From Glaciecola petra (GTDB taxonomy: Bacteria; Pseudomonadota; Gammaproteobacteria; Enterobacterales; Alteromonadaceae): 64,000 nucleotides of DNA. The stretch covers positions 110,521-174,520 of the forward strand of contig NZ_JAVRHX010000006.1 in the NCBI RefSeq assembly GCF_031846345.1, read 5' to 3'. Position numbers and translations under genes: made by a program. Under the pieces are notes generated by a model. That model was not told the origin of the DNA and ran no database searches. It was given only the letters and a program-made list of their open reading frames with translations. Shown one piece after another: positions 45,260 through 54,302 of this stretch. How positions within the stretch are numbered: the stretch's first letter is position 1; every line of letters starts with the position of its first letter.

Positions 45260-46675
45260 ATGAAATCGTTGAAATATAAAACCTTTGCAACACTGCTATT
45301 TACGGCCTGTTCATTTTCTTCTTTTGCCGAAAACAGTAGTGAATCGTTATCAAATATCAACCCAGAAGTAGATAAACTGTTTAAAGCTTTCACATCTGAA
45401 ACGCCTGGATGTGCAGTTGCTGTGGACAAAGATGGACAAATAGACCATCTAGCTGCTTATGGTATGGGAGATTTTGAGCAGAATATTGAGCTAAAACCAC
45501 AATCCGTTTTTTATGCAGCCTCGGTATCAAAACAAGTCGTGGCGATGGCGGCATTGCTAATGGAGCGAGAAGGGCTGATTGACCTAGATGAGGATATTCA
45601 TACTTACATTCCTGAATTTCAGGATTACGGAAATAAATTAACAATTCGGCAGGTGCTACATCACACTAGTGGTATTCGAGACTATTTTGGGCTTTTCTGG
45701 CTCGCCGGCACCTTAGATGGCATGGTGATATCTGCCGACAAGATCATGGATATACTTTCCAGACAAAAAAGTTTGAATTTTTCTCCTGGGGAAAAATGGG
45801 CTTACAGCAATTCTGCGTATTTCTTAATTTCACAAATATCTGAAAGAGTCGCGGGTAAAACACTTGACGAATATTCCCAAGAGAAAATTTTCGGGCCGCT
45901 TAAGATGACTTCTTCGAAGTTCCAACACAATCACCGGCGCCCAATATCAAATAAAGCACATGGCCATTCACTGCAAGATAATGGTGAATGGTTTATCGCA
46001 AATAGTACCTTGGATGTTGTCGGTTCTGGGGGGATGTATACCACTGTCGAAGATTTAATTAAATGGGATAGAAACTTTTATGACAATCAACTTGGCACTG
46101 GTCAGGATATGATTGAAGAGATGGAAACATCGGGCGTTTTGAATAATGGCGAGGCAACTGAATATGGATTGGCATTGAGCCTTAAACCGTATCGGGGACT
46201 AACTCGACGTTCACATGGTGGGAGCCTAACGGGCTACAGGGCATTCTTGCAGAGATTCCCAGAGCAAAGGTTTTCCGTAGCATTGTTATGCAATTCAAGT
46301 GAGGTCAATAGCGCTGAGTTAGCCACTGCGGTAAGTGATGTTTATCTAGCTAACATATATTCAGAACCAGCAGTATTGTCACAATCAACACCTGAAGAAA
46401 AAGCTCATGTGCCACTACCTGACACCCAATCTCTAGAAGACTTTGAAGGTGATTTCTATAATAATGAAGTGGATAACACCATAAAAGTGGCGGCTGTTAA
46501 AGATGGAATCACATTGTCCATTGACGATGATTTGGTATTAAGGTTTGTTGGAAATGACACTTTCGAGGGACAATGGGGTAGCCAGTTTAATTTTCAACGG
46601 GATTCCGATGGGAATATCACTGGGTTTACCTTTAATACCAGTCGGGTTATGGGCGTTCATTTTGTAAAACAATAA
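45260..46675 (+). CDS. Exported serine hydrolase, class C beta-lactamase/DD-peptidase fold
   Basis: 471 residues with a signal peptide (about 1-23). The SxxK motif is Ser88-Val-Ser-Lys91, the second motif Tyr182-Ser-Asn184, and a His-Gly-Gly triad follows in RRSHGGSLTG. The C-terminal 100 residues form a separate beta domain, as in AmpC-like esterases and D-peptidases. True beta-lactamase activity cannot be claimed. GAGAGG precedes the start. The DUF6090-like gene follows after 76 bp. Confidence 0.85.
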   Translation: MKSLKYKTFATLLFTACSFSSFAENSSESLSNINPEVDKLFKAFTSETPGCAVAVDKDGQIDHLAAYGMGDFEQNIELKPQSVFYAASVSKQVVAMAALLMEREGLIDLDEDIHTYIPEFQDYGNKLTIRQVLHHTSGIRDYFGLFWLAGTLDGMVISADKIMDILSRQKSLNFSPGEKWAYSNSAYFLISQISERVAGKTLDEYSQEKIFGPLKMTSSKFQHNHRRPISNKAHGHSLQDNGEWFIANSTLDVVGSGGMYTTVEDLIKWDRNFYDNQLGTGQDMIEEMETSGVLNNGEATEYGLALSLKPYRGLTRRSHGGSLTGYRAFLQRFPEQRFSVALLCNSSEVNSAELATAVSDVYLANIYSEPAVLSQSTPEEKAHVPLPDTQSLEDFEGDFYNNEVDNTIKVAAVKDGITLSIDDDLVLRFVGNDTFEGQWGSQFNFQRDSDGNITGFTFNTSRVMGVHFVKQ

Positions 46676-46751
46676 ATGGTTTTTGCTTAGTATTTTGATT
46701 ATATCCGTGGGTCGTGCAAGAGCATATTTTGATAATGAAAAGGATAATCGT

Positions 46752-48035
46752 TTGGTCCTAATATTAAAAAGAATAAGAAAAAAGCTGATCGATGAAAAAC
46801 AACTGAGTAAATACTTAGCGTATGCAAGCGGCGAAATTATACTTGTTGTGTTGGGTATTTTAATTGCGCTACAAATTAGTAATATTAATCAAAATAACAA
46901 AGACCAAGAATCGCTAGACGCTTACCTAACCAGTATTTCAACAAATATTCAATCTGATATTAAAGAATTAAAGGTGCTAAATAATCAACGTGTAAACCTT
47001 TACACTAGAATTGATTATCTATTCGACATCATATTCACTTCAGAGTCGTACACTTGGCCAGATTTATTAATTTTCTCAGAAACGACAAACGATTTAATGG
47101 ATCTCGAATTTTTATTAGTTAATAGAAGCGGATTTGATTCTTTAAAGAACTCAGGCTTTCTGAATAAATTACAGGGCACTGACATAGAGCAACTGCTTTA
47201 CCAATATTATAATTTAGTTGATGATATTCAATTTAGAGAGGAGGTATACAACGATACCATTATAGAAGTTAAACGTAACTTCGACAGTGCAGATTTTGAA
47301 AATCTGATATTTTTTCAGCGGCCATCTTATATTGCTGGAGATGGGTTTAACAATTACCAAGAATCGTTTACGAAAATATTGAAGCACCAATCTAATATGC
47401 ATCTTTATAATCATGCACTTACAAAATCACCCTATTTAACCATGCTGTATGACAATCTTGAAATAGTAGGTGAGCAATTAGTACGTTTGATTAAAAGCAA
47501 ATCTACCGCTTTTGATAAAGTTGCAAAAACAGAATTAAGTAAAGTGTATGACATTAATAGTGAGCTTGGTTATCCCAAGGTTTTTACTAATGGTGGACTA
47601 AATAATTTATTTTTTGTGTCGGGGTATGCAGAATCTGGCAACAATGAAAATTGGCAAAATAATAACAGGCCCCAAATTGGCGAGTTTGAAATGCAGTTCT
47701 CTGAAACAGAATGGACAGTTACTTATTTTATGAATCGTTCTCAAGCCTTTTCAGACAGAGTTTCAAAAGACTATTCAAGTTATAACACTCTACAAATAGT
47801 TGCTAAGTCATCTGCAAAGAGTGGTTTAGCGTATGTTGTGATAAAAGACATAGACGATCCTGATGATGGTACAGAAGCGAGAGTACCTATCCAACTAACC
47901 AATGAGTGGCAAACATTTAATTTACCTTTAGAAGCTTTTACAACAGCTGATTTAAGTCGCTTGCATATGGTAGTAGGGTTTTTAGTATTAAAAGATGTAC
48001 AGACTATTCATGTAAAAAGTATTGAATATCAATGA
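46752..48035 (+). CDS. DUF6090-like membrane protein with C-terminal beta domain
   Basis: 427 residues from TTG 46752, with AAAGGA eight bases before it; the frame opens earlier at 46683 without support. The N-terminus has the DUF6090 pattern: basic stretch, KYLAYASGEIILVV, one membrane helix LGILIALQI, then a helical domain. That family is abundant in Bacteroidetes. The last 150 residues (from about 275) look like a beta-sandwich, possibly carbohydrate-binding (LQIVAKSSAKSGLAYVVIKD). The fusion and the Bacteroidetes flavour suggest acquired DNA. The function is unknown. Confidence 0.68.
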   Translation: MVLILKRIRKKLIDEKQLSKYLAYASGEIILVVLGILIALQISNINQNNKDQESLDAYLTSISTNIQSDIKELKVLNNQRVNLYTRIDYLFDIIFTSESYTWPDLLIFSETTNDLMDLEFLLVNRSGFDSLKNSGFLNKLQGTDIEQLLYQYYNLVDDIQFREEVYNDTIIEVKRNFDSADFENLIFFQRPSYIAGDGFNNYQESFTKILKHQSNMHLYNHALTKSPYLTMLYDNLEIVGEQLVRLIKSKSTAFDKVAKTELSKVYDINSELGYPKVFTNGGLNNLFFVSGYAESGNNENWQNNNRPQIGEFEMQFSETEWTVTYFMNRSQAFSDRVSKDYSSYNTLQIVAKSSAKSGLAYVVIKDIDDPDDGTEARVPIQLTNEWQTFNLPLEAFTTADLSRLHMVVGFLVLKDVQTIHVKSIEYQ

Positions 48036-48454
48036 GCTGTTTGTTTTGACAAAACACGAAATCTCGCGTTACATTCAAAAACGCCGCTCTCTATGCTTGA
48101 AAATCAAACGCTTGATGCATACTTTATCGATATCTAATCATTAAAGCCCTCAGTATGCCTCTTTATTTATTACCCATCATTGTTAGCGTGTTGATTATTG
48201 TTTATTTATTGGGCAAGCCATATTAGCGCGAATGCAGGTTTCAAAGATAGGAAAAAGCACCACTCACTGCGGCAATTAAAACAATTTGATACAAAAAGAA
48301 ACGTTAATAAATTGTCCAGATATATTTCTGCTGGTCGATATTCTAACTGAGCGGATGTAGTCAATTTTCACGAAAAAACGTTATCAATAAAATTTTTTTT
48401 GACTATGATTTGTTGCCTAATTCAAAATGATGAGCATTGAATAAGAGAAGAGAA
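48036..48454. other. Noncoding stretch before the diguanylate cyclase
   Basis: 419 bp, AT-rich. A 23-codon hydrophobic frame at 48155-48226 lacks a ribosome site and is not called. The promoter for the cyclase must lie near its 3' end; none was identified with confidence. Confidence 0.35.
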
Positions 48455-49414
48455 ATGAAGATACCTTCTTTGCCTAGGAATGAAATACTTAGGCTCGCGA
48501 CACTAAATGACTTGAATATTCTCGATACTGAATGTGACGAACGATTCGACAGAGTGACTCGTTTAGCACAACGCTTGTTTGATGTGCCTATCTGTTTAGT
48601 GTCATTAATTGATGAAAATAGACAATGGTTTAAATCTTGTGTTGGTCTAAATGCAAGTGAAACAGGCCGTGATATCTCGTTTTGTGGTCATAGTATATTG
48701 GGTGAAGATGTTTTTGTCGTGTTCGATGCAGCATTAGATAAAAGATTCGAAGATAACCCACTCGTGACAGGCGAACCTCATATTCGATTTTATGCAGGCT
48801 ATCCGTTGAATATGCCTAACCAAACAAAAATGGGTACGCTTTGTATAATAGATACCAAGCCAAAACTTTTCACCGATTCAGATAAACAAGCATTAAAAGA
48901 CTTTGGTAAGATCATCGAAGAAACGTTGGTATCCATGTATCTATCAGAAATCGATGATCTTACTGGGCTCTCGAATCGACGTGGTTTTTACCACTTGTCG
49001 ACAAAATCGCTCTCGTATTGCTCAAGGCATCAACATAATGCTTTTTTACTTTATTTTGATTTAGACAATTTTAAGGAATTAAACGACACGTTTGGTCACA
49101 AATTTGGTGACGAAGTACTCGTCAAATTCGCAAATATTCTTAGTGACTCATTCAGAGAGTCTGATGCGGTAGGTAGAATTGGCGGTGACGAATTTGCAAT
49201 ATTAATGATTGCAGAGTCGCAAAAAAATATCCATGATGCTATTAGTCGTCTTGAGTCGGTTTTTCAGTCGTTGTTAAAAAATGACGAAAAATATTCTAAA
49301 TTGGGATTCAGCTATGGGCATATTTCTATTGATGATAATAACCCCCAAAGTATCATTGACCTAATTGATGATGCTGATAAAAAAATGTATGTCAATAAGC
49401 GATCTAAATCCTGA
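48455..49414 (+). CDS. GAF-GGDEF diguanylate cyclase
   Basis: 319 residues from ATG 48455; TTG 48437 gives six more. A GAF domain (about 20-150) shows RFDRVTRLAQRLFDVPICLVSL and the end GTLCIID. The GGDEF domain has an intact active site (RIGGDEFAIL) and the RESD inhibitory site exactly five residues before it, so c-di-GMP synthesis with product inhibition is expected. No cytochrome or membrane anchor is present. The GAF ligand is unknown. Confidence 0.92.
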   Translation: MKIPSLPRNEILRLATLNDLNILDTECDERFDRVTRLAQRLFDVPICLVSLIDENRQWFKSCVGLNASETGRDISFCGHSILGEDVFVVFDAALDKRFEDNPLVTGEPHIRFYAGYPLNMPNQTKMGTLCIIDTKPKLFTDSDKQALKDFGKIIEETLVSMYLSEIDDLTGLSNRRGFYHLSTKSLSYCSRHQHNAFLLYFDLDNFKELNDTFGHKFGDEVLVKFANILSDSFRESDAVGRIGGDEFAILMIAESQKNIHDAISRLESVFQSLLKNDEKYSKLGFSYGHISIDDNNPQSIIDLIDDADKKMYVNKRSKS

Positions 49415-49436
49415 AATAGGGCGGTTCACATGCCAC

Positions 49437-49484
49437 TTGATATTGTGACTAAGACAATCACATCTTTATCAACAACAATATCAA
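49437..49484. repeat. Inverted repeat between convergent genes
   Basis: Perfect 10-bp arms TTGATATTGT and ACAATATCAA with a 28-nt loop, between the cyclase gene and the ATP-grasp gene. It lacks T runs, so termination is uncertain. Confidence 0.45.
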
Positions 49485-49507
49485 TGCATAACAGTGTCAG
49501 TGCATAA

Positions 49508-50458
49508 TTACAGTTTCTCACGCTCTTTTTCGAGATACTTAGCTAAGGCTAGCATCGCAAATTTTTGGGCTTTTTCCTCAGCATCTGAATTGTAATTGGT
49601 GTTGGTATTAACGTCGTATGTATATACCTTTCCGTCTTTGTCTGTAATCGATTCTATGCCTGCTACTTCAATTTTGTTAGCTTTCATAAAAGACTCAAAG
49701 AGCTCGATAAACGCAGGTCGGTAGTTGCTTAGTATTTCAAATTTAGGATGGTCAACTCCCGCAACTGGGGCAGAGTCTTCCCCCATCGGACAAAATTTAT
49801 CGTCTATTGCACAAGCATCGGCTGGGCATAATTCAAAACCTTCAGACGTATCCACTTTCACCGCATATAAAAACTCACCATTAATAAATTCATGGCGAAT
49901 AATATAAGGCTCGGGGGCTTCGATGTATTGTTGCACGAGGGTGATACCATCAACAGGCTCATCAAAGTTAGGGCCATAGACATAATCTTTTAGCGCTTCA
50001 ATAGAGTGAAAAAGCTGCACGCCTTGACCTTTACCTGCACGATTATGTTTAGTAATGAAAGAGCTTTGATTGAGCGTTTGTGCCGCTTCAATAATTTGTT
50101 TTTTGCCCACTGCGGCCAATGTTTTTGGTGTGGCGATACCGCAAGCATTAAGGGCTGTATATTGATTAACCTTGCTAAGTTCTAATCTTAGCGCCCGCAT
50201 GCCATTTATCACTTTACGATTATGTAATGCTAACCAAGCAAGGACTGCCTCAGTAAATTCGGGCGCAAAGCGGTGATCGCGAGTATGTGAGGACGCGCTA
50301 ATTCTATTATAAAACACGCCCTCAGGTGGCTCGCTCGATAAATCGATAATGCCTTCATCTAAATGCCACAGCTCATAAGGTAATTGAAGTTCGTCCAAGC
50401 GCTTTTGTAAATGGATGGTCCATTCATTGTTTTCGTGTAATACGTATATTTTACTCAT
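49508..50458 (-). CDS. ATP-grasp ligase (RimK-like)
   Basis: 316 residues, cytoplasmic. The ATP-grasp B-domain lysine region SFITKHNRAGKGQGVQLF (about 134-151), the LVQQYIEAPEPYIIRHEFI strand and the metal ligands in the end (YDVNTNTNYN) are present. RimK-type enzymes join an amino acid to a carboxylate with ATP. The gene begins 11 bp after the Tat-exported aminotransferase, so both are probably made together. The substrate is not known. Confidence 0.82.
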   Translation of the reverse strand: MSKIYVLHENNEWTIHLQKRLDELQLPYELWHLDEGIIDLSSEPPEGVFYNRISASSHTRDHRFAPEFTEAVLAWLALHNRKVINGMRALRLELSKVNQYTALNACGIATPKTLAAVGKKQIIEAAQTLNQSSFITKHNRAGKGQGVQLFHSIEALKDYVYGPNFDEPVDGITLVQQYIEAPEPYIIRHEFINGEFLYAVKVDTSEGFELCPADACAIDDKFCPMGEDSAPVAGVDHPKFEILSNYRPAFIELFESFMKANKIEVAGIESITDKDGKVYTYDVNTNTNYNSDAEEKAQKFAMLALAKYLEKEREKL

Positions 50459-50469
50459 GATGTCGAGAC

Positions 50470-51633
50470 TTATACCCAGCCTTTTTCTCTAAATAATAAT
50501 AAGGTTTTGGCAAACTCTTGCATTTCGTCAGGTGTACCTATCGATACTCTATTCCATCCGTCTTGCGCGGTCATTCGTCGGCCAACTAAAATGTTGTTTT
50601 CTTTCATATGTTGACTATAAGAGGCCAAATCAGCGTTTATTTGATGTAATACAAAATTGGTATTGCTGTTTACATACTCTAAATTTAATGCGTTTAAGGT
50701 GTTTGTTAGAATCGTTTTAGCTTGTTTGTTTGAAGCAATACTTTTTTGAAAGAAAGCTTTGTCTTTTAAAGACGCTATAGCCGCCGTCGTGCCCGCAATA
50801 GACAAATTAAAACTAGTCGCTAATGCATCAATTTTTTTCGCCGTTGCAGGGGCGGCCATTGCATAGCCTACACGCATGCCAGCTAAACCATAAATTTTTG
50901 AAAAGGTTCTGGTGACGACTACGTTTTCGCGCCCTTCTTTTATCAACGGTAATGCCGATTCATAAGCAGTGTTGGCCAGCGCATATTCGTGATAGGCCTC
51001 ATCGATTAAAAACATGTGCTGTGGTGGAGAATTCATAATCCAATCATTTAACTCACCTTTGTCTACAATTGTTCCTGTTGGATTATTTGGATTACAAAGG
51101 TTAATCAGCACATTGCCCTTGATTGTGCTTATCTGCTTTTGCATGGCTTGAATATTAGTATTAAAACTTTCATCAACATCGACCCTAATGACTTGCATAC
51201 CCAAGGCCTCTGCTCTGCTACGTAAATCCCCAAAGGTCGGATTTGGTTCAACTACTGTGGTACCTTGTGAATTGGCGTAATTAACAACTGCACCTAGCAT
51301 TTCGGTGGAGCCATTGCCCATTATTAGCTGATCTATGGGTAAATTTACGTGATTCGCTAATTCGGCTTTCAGCTCATCTACTGCTGCATCAGGATAACGA
51401 TTCCCAAAGCGCTCAATGGCTTCTTTTGCAGCCGTAATTGCTTTTGGCGACATACCAAACGAATTCTCATTAAAATGCAATTGCATTAGCGGTGCGTTTT
51501 TTCGAAGTATGAGATCTGCGTTCTCTGCTGCAAAGATTGGGGGCAGGTATAAACTCGTTCCCGCCACCGCTAATCCTGTAGATAGGGTCTTTAAAAAGTG
51601 GCGACGTGATGTAGCTAATTCATTGGATTGCAT
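50470..51633 (-). CDS. Tat-exported PLP-dependent aminotransferase (HisC-like)
   Basis: 387 residues of the class I/II aminotransferase fold. The PLP lysine lies in TFSKIYGLAGMRVGYA, with the NPNNPTG loop and DEAYHEY, all intact. The N-terminus reads SRRHFLK (residues 9-15) followed by a hydrophobic segment and AAEN, a textbook twin-arginine signal. HisC and its relatives are normally cytoplasmic, so a periplasmic aminotransferase folded with its cofactor is notable. It is the first gene of a two-gene unit with an ATP-grasp ligase. Confidence 0.87.
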   Translation of the reverse strand: MQSNELATSRRHFLKTLSTGLAVAGTSLYLPPIFAAENADLILRKNAPLMQLHFNENSFGMSPKAITAAKEAIERFGNRYPDAAVDELKAELANHVNLPIDQLIMGNGSTEMLGAVVNYANSQGTTVVEPNPTFGDLRSRAEALGMQVIRVDVDESFNTNIQAMQKQISTIKGNVLINLCNPNNPTGTIVDKGELNDWIMNSPPQHMFLIDEAYHEYALANTAYESALPLIKEGRENVVVTRTFSKIYGLAGMRVGYAMAAPATAKKIDALATSFNLSIAGTTAAIASLKDKAFFQKSIASNKQAKTILTNTLNALNLEYVNSNTNFVLHQINADLASYSQHMKENNILVGRRMTAQDGWNRVSIGTPDEMQEFAKTLLLFREKGWV

Positions 51634-51783
51634 GATGCTTGCTCAGTTAGGAAGGTAGGTAGTGTTGTTGATATTAGAATGAATGACAATTTAATACAAC
51701 GCAGGTTATCAAACTAAGGGTTTCCATTGTTTGATTGGGGCTCTTATCTGTACAATAAGGTTTTATTGTTCTTTTGAAAACTT

Positions 51784-52260
51784 ATGACTACCCCTTTTCA
51801 TTACAGCACTACTTACATTCTAGATAAAGACCATTTCAGCGAAACATTTGATGAATCGAGCAAAAAGAACGATTCGGTTTTTGTTTATGGTAAGTCGATG
51901 GGTTTGCTTTTACTTGGCTTTGCAATTCTCTACTTTAGCGATATTTTGCCGTACGCAGCTTGGTTTATTGTTGTGTTAGGTGTTGTGGATGCCTTAAGTA
52001 TTTATTTTCGTAAACCTTGGTGGTTAGTAAGGCAAATGATCAGTTCAGAGGCGAATTTGGAAATTACTCTAACAATTGATAACACCGGTATTGGAAGCAA
52101 ATCGCATAAAATTAGCAGCAAGATTGCCTGGTCAGATATAAGCCATATTGAAAAAACAGTAAGGGGCTGGCTCATTCATCACAGTGCTGGTAGAACGTAT
52201 TTGTCGGCTGGATGCTTATCAGATAAAGCCATTGAGTTTGTAAACAATCAGGCGAAATAA
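51784..52260 (+). CDS. YcxB-like membrane protein
   Basis: 158 residues. Two membrane helices (about 39-52 and 57-73) are followed by a YcxB-like C-terminal domain: ISSKIAWSDISHIEKTVRG, IHHSAGRTYLSAGCLSD. The family is uncharacterised and occurs widely. It is divergent from the aminotransferase. Confidence 0.7.
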   Translation: MTTPFHYSTTYILDKDHFSETFDESSKKNDSVFVYGKSMGLLLLGFAILYFSDILPYAAWFIVVLGVVDALSIYFRKPWWLVRQMISSEANLEITLTIDNTGIGSKSHKISSKIAWSDISHIEKTVRGWLIHHSAGRTYLSAGCLSDKAIEFVNNQAK

Positions 52261-52349
52261 ATTAGGCTAATATTTACAACAATAAGCATTTGTAACAAGC
52301 TTTCGATAGTTGCATACTTAACATTCAATCATAACAATAACGGTGATAT

Positions 52350-53660
52350 ATGAAACTCCGCCTAACTACGCTCAGTGTTTTTCTTGGCTTGTCTGCATTT
52401 ACTTCTTTAGGTATCACTTCTTTGGGTGTAAATGCACAAGAAGGGCCGGTGACTATTTCAAATCAACTTGAACAGAAAGTGATTGAGTGGCGGCGTGACT
52501 TGCACCAAAATCCTGAATTAAGTAACCGCGAATTTCGCACTGCTAAGGTTGTTGCAGAGCATTTAACTAACTTAGGCTTAGAAGTACAAACCGGCATCGC
52601 GTATACCGGCGTGGTGGGTGTTCTTCGCGGTGGCAAGCCAGGCCCAGTTATCGCCATGCGCGCCGACATGGATGCATTACCTGTTGTTGAACAAACTGAT
52701 GTTCCTTTCAAATCTACGGCTATTTCAGAATATAGAGGAAACGAAGTTGGCGTTATGCATGCCTGTGGACACGATCTTCACATGGCCATGTTAATGGGGG
52801 CAGCTGAAAAGCTAGCTTCTATGAAAGATGATATTTCAGGCACTATCGTTTTCATTTTCCAACCCGCTGAAGAAGGAGCTCCCGGCGATGAAGAAGGTGG
52901 CGCAGAATTAATGCTCAAAGAAGGCATGTTTGAACAGTATAAACCAGAAGTTGTATTTGGTATTCATGTTTGGTCGGCTGGCAGTACGGGTCATATTTCC
53001 TACAGAGAAGGTCCATTGATGGCATCTTCCGACCGCTTTGAAATAACCGTAAAAGGCACCCAAACACATGGGTCTAGACCTTGGGGTGGTGTAGATCCGA
53101 TTGTTGCGGCAGGACAAATTATTGGAAGCACGCAAACCATTGTGAGCCGTCAAGTGAATATAACCAAAGCGCCGGCGGTAGTGAGTTTTGGTATTGTAGA
53201 AGGTGGTGTAAGAAATAACATTATTCCTGATGAAGTATATCTTGAAGGTACAATCCGTAATTTTGATATGGATAATCGCGCTCAAATATTCGAAAATTTA
53301 AAAACTACTGCCGAAATGACTGCACAAGCTACCGGTGCAGAAGCTCATGTACACATTGACGAAGGCTACCCGGTCACGATAAACAACCCTGAATTAACAC
53401 GTAAAATGCTTCCAACTATTGAACGAGTGGCTGGCAAAGACAAGGTAGTAATAAGTGATTTGGTGACAGGTGCTGAAGACTTTTCATTTTTCGCATTGGA
53501 AGTGCCTGGGCTGTTTGTATTTTTAGGCATTACACCAGAAGGTGAAGATGCTAAGGCGGCACCAAGTAACCACTCGCCGTTCTTTTACGCCGATGAAAAA
53601 GCGCTAAAAACAGGCACTGAGCTTTATGTTAACTGGGCCTTGGATTACACAAAAATTTAA
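52350..53660 (+). CDS. Exported M20-family amidohydrolase/peptidase
   Basis: 436 residues with a signal peptide (about 1-29, ending VNAQE). The di-zinc motifs are intact: MRADMDALPV, HACGHDLHMA, FQPAEEG and a later H in GIHVWS. The dimerisation domain lies between. This is the M20D group (hippurate hydrolase, N-acyl amino acid amidohydrolase, IAA-amino acid hydrolase). The exact N-acyl substrate is open. A terminator follows at 53669. Confidence 0.92.
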   Translation: MKLRLTTLSVFLGLSAFTSLGITSLGVNAQEGPVTISNQLEQKVIEWRRDLHQNPELSNREFRTAKVVAEHLTNLGLEVQTGIAYTGVVGVLRGGKPGPVIAMRADMDALPVVEQTDVPFKSTAISEYRGNEVGVMHACGHDLHMAMLMGAAEKLASMKDDISGTIVFIFQPAEEGAPGDEEGGAELMLKEGMFEQYKPEVVFGIHVWSAGSTGHISYREGPLMASSDRFEITVKGTQTHGSRPWGGVDPIVAAGQIIGSTQTIVSRQVNITKAPAVVSFGIVEGGVRNNIIPDEVYLEGTIRNFDMDNRAQIFENLKTTAEMTAQATGAEAHVHIDEGYPVTINNPELTRKMLPTIERVAGKDKVVISDLVTGAEDFSFFALEVPGLFVFLGITPEGEDAKAAPSNHSPFFYADEKALKTGTELYVNWALDYTKI

Positions 53661-53668
53661 AAACGAGC

Positions 53669-53710
53669 AGAAATAGCAACCGACAGCTGTGCTTTCAGCT
53701 ATTTCTTTTT
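53669..53710 (+). terminator. Intrinsic terminator after the M20 hydrolase
   Basis: Arms AGAAATAGC (53669-53677) and GCTATTTCT (53698-53706) pair perfectly and are followed by T's. Confidence 0.82.
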
Positions 53711-53772
53711 GACAAGCTAAGCATTTGTAGATACTTTGAAGGCAACTCTCCCTCAAAAGTTCTTCTTATTTT

Positions 53773-54300
53773 ATGAATAAAAGTCTCACAGCTAAGATCG
53801 TTGCGCTTCCAATAATGTCTTTCTTGTTAGCAGTTTTGATAGCAACAAATCTTGTCGCGCAAGAAAAAGATATGACCAAAAGTTATACCGCGAAGTATCC
53901 TTATATATTTCATTTAGTTCAGAAGGAAGCATGGGATAAAGCGGTTTTGAATAACACTACTTATTATCCGCCTACCTACGATCAAGATGAGTTTACTCAT
54001 GCCACAGCCAATCCTAATTTTTTATTGGTGATTGGCAACCATTTTTACAAAGAAGTGACTGGTGAATGGTTGTGTTTAAGAATGTCGGTCGATTCGCTTA
54101 AGGCGACAGATGTGCAAACAATATTCGAAGGTACCGCACCGGTAGGGGATAAACCTGCAGATTTTGCTGGTACCGATAGCGAACTGTTTCCTCATATATT
54201 GGGTGGAATACATCCAGATGCTGTGTTAGAGGCGCATAAAGTGGTACGAGACGAAACAGGCACCTTTTTAGAAGTTAGCGATATTATTAAAGGCGACTAG
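53773..54300 (+). CDS. Exported DUF952-type protein
   Basis: 175 residues. A signal peptide (about 1-29, ending VAQ) precedes a DUF952 domain: YIFHLVQKEAWDKAV, YPPTY, FTHATANPNFLLVIGNHFY and the end FPHILGGIHPDAVLEA. DUF952 proteins are normally small cytoplasmic proteins with an ADP-ribosyltransferase-like fold, so secretion is unusual. It directly precedes rsmJ by two bases. The function is unknown. Confidence 0.75.
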   Translation: MNKSLTAKIVALPIMSFLLAVLIATNLVAQEKDMTKSYTAKYPYIFHLVQKEAWDKAVLNNTTYYPPTYDQDEFTHATANPNFLLVIGNHFYKEVTGEWLCLRMSVDSLKATDVQTIFEGTAPVGDKPADFAGTDSELFPHILGGIHPDAVLEAHKVVRDETGTFLEVSDIIKGD

Positions 54301-54302
54301 CG

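Noticed and set aside
45260..46675. Annotating the serine hydrolase as an antibiotic beta-lactamase
   Set aside because: The motifs SxxK, YxN and HGG are shared with many esterases and peptidases; sequence alone does not support resistance.
48155..48226. 23-codon hydrophobic frame
   Set aside because: It looks like a membrane peptide, but there is no ribosome site and no relation to known small proteins.
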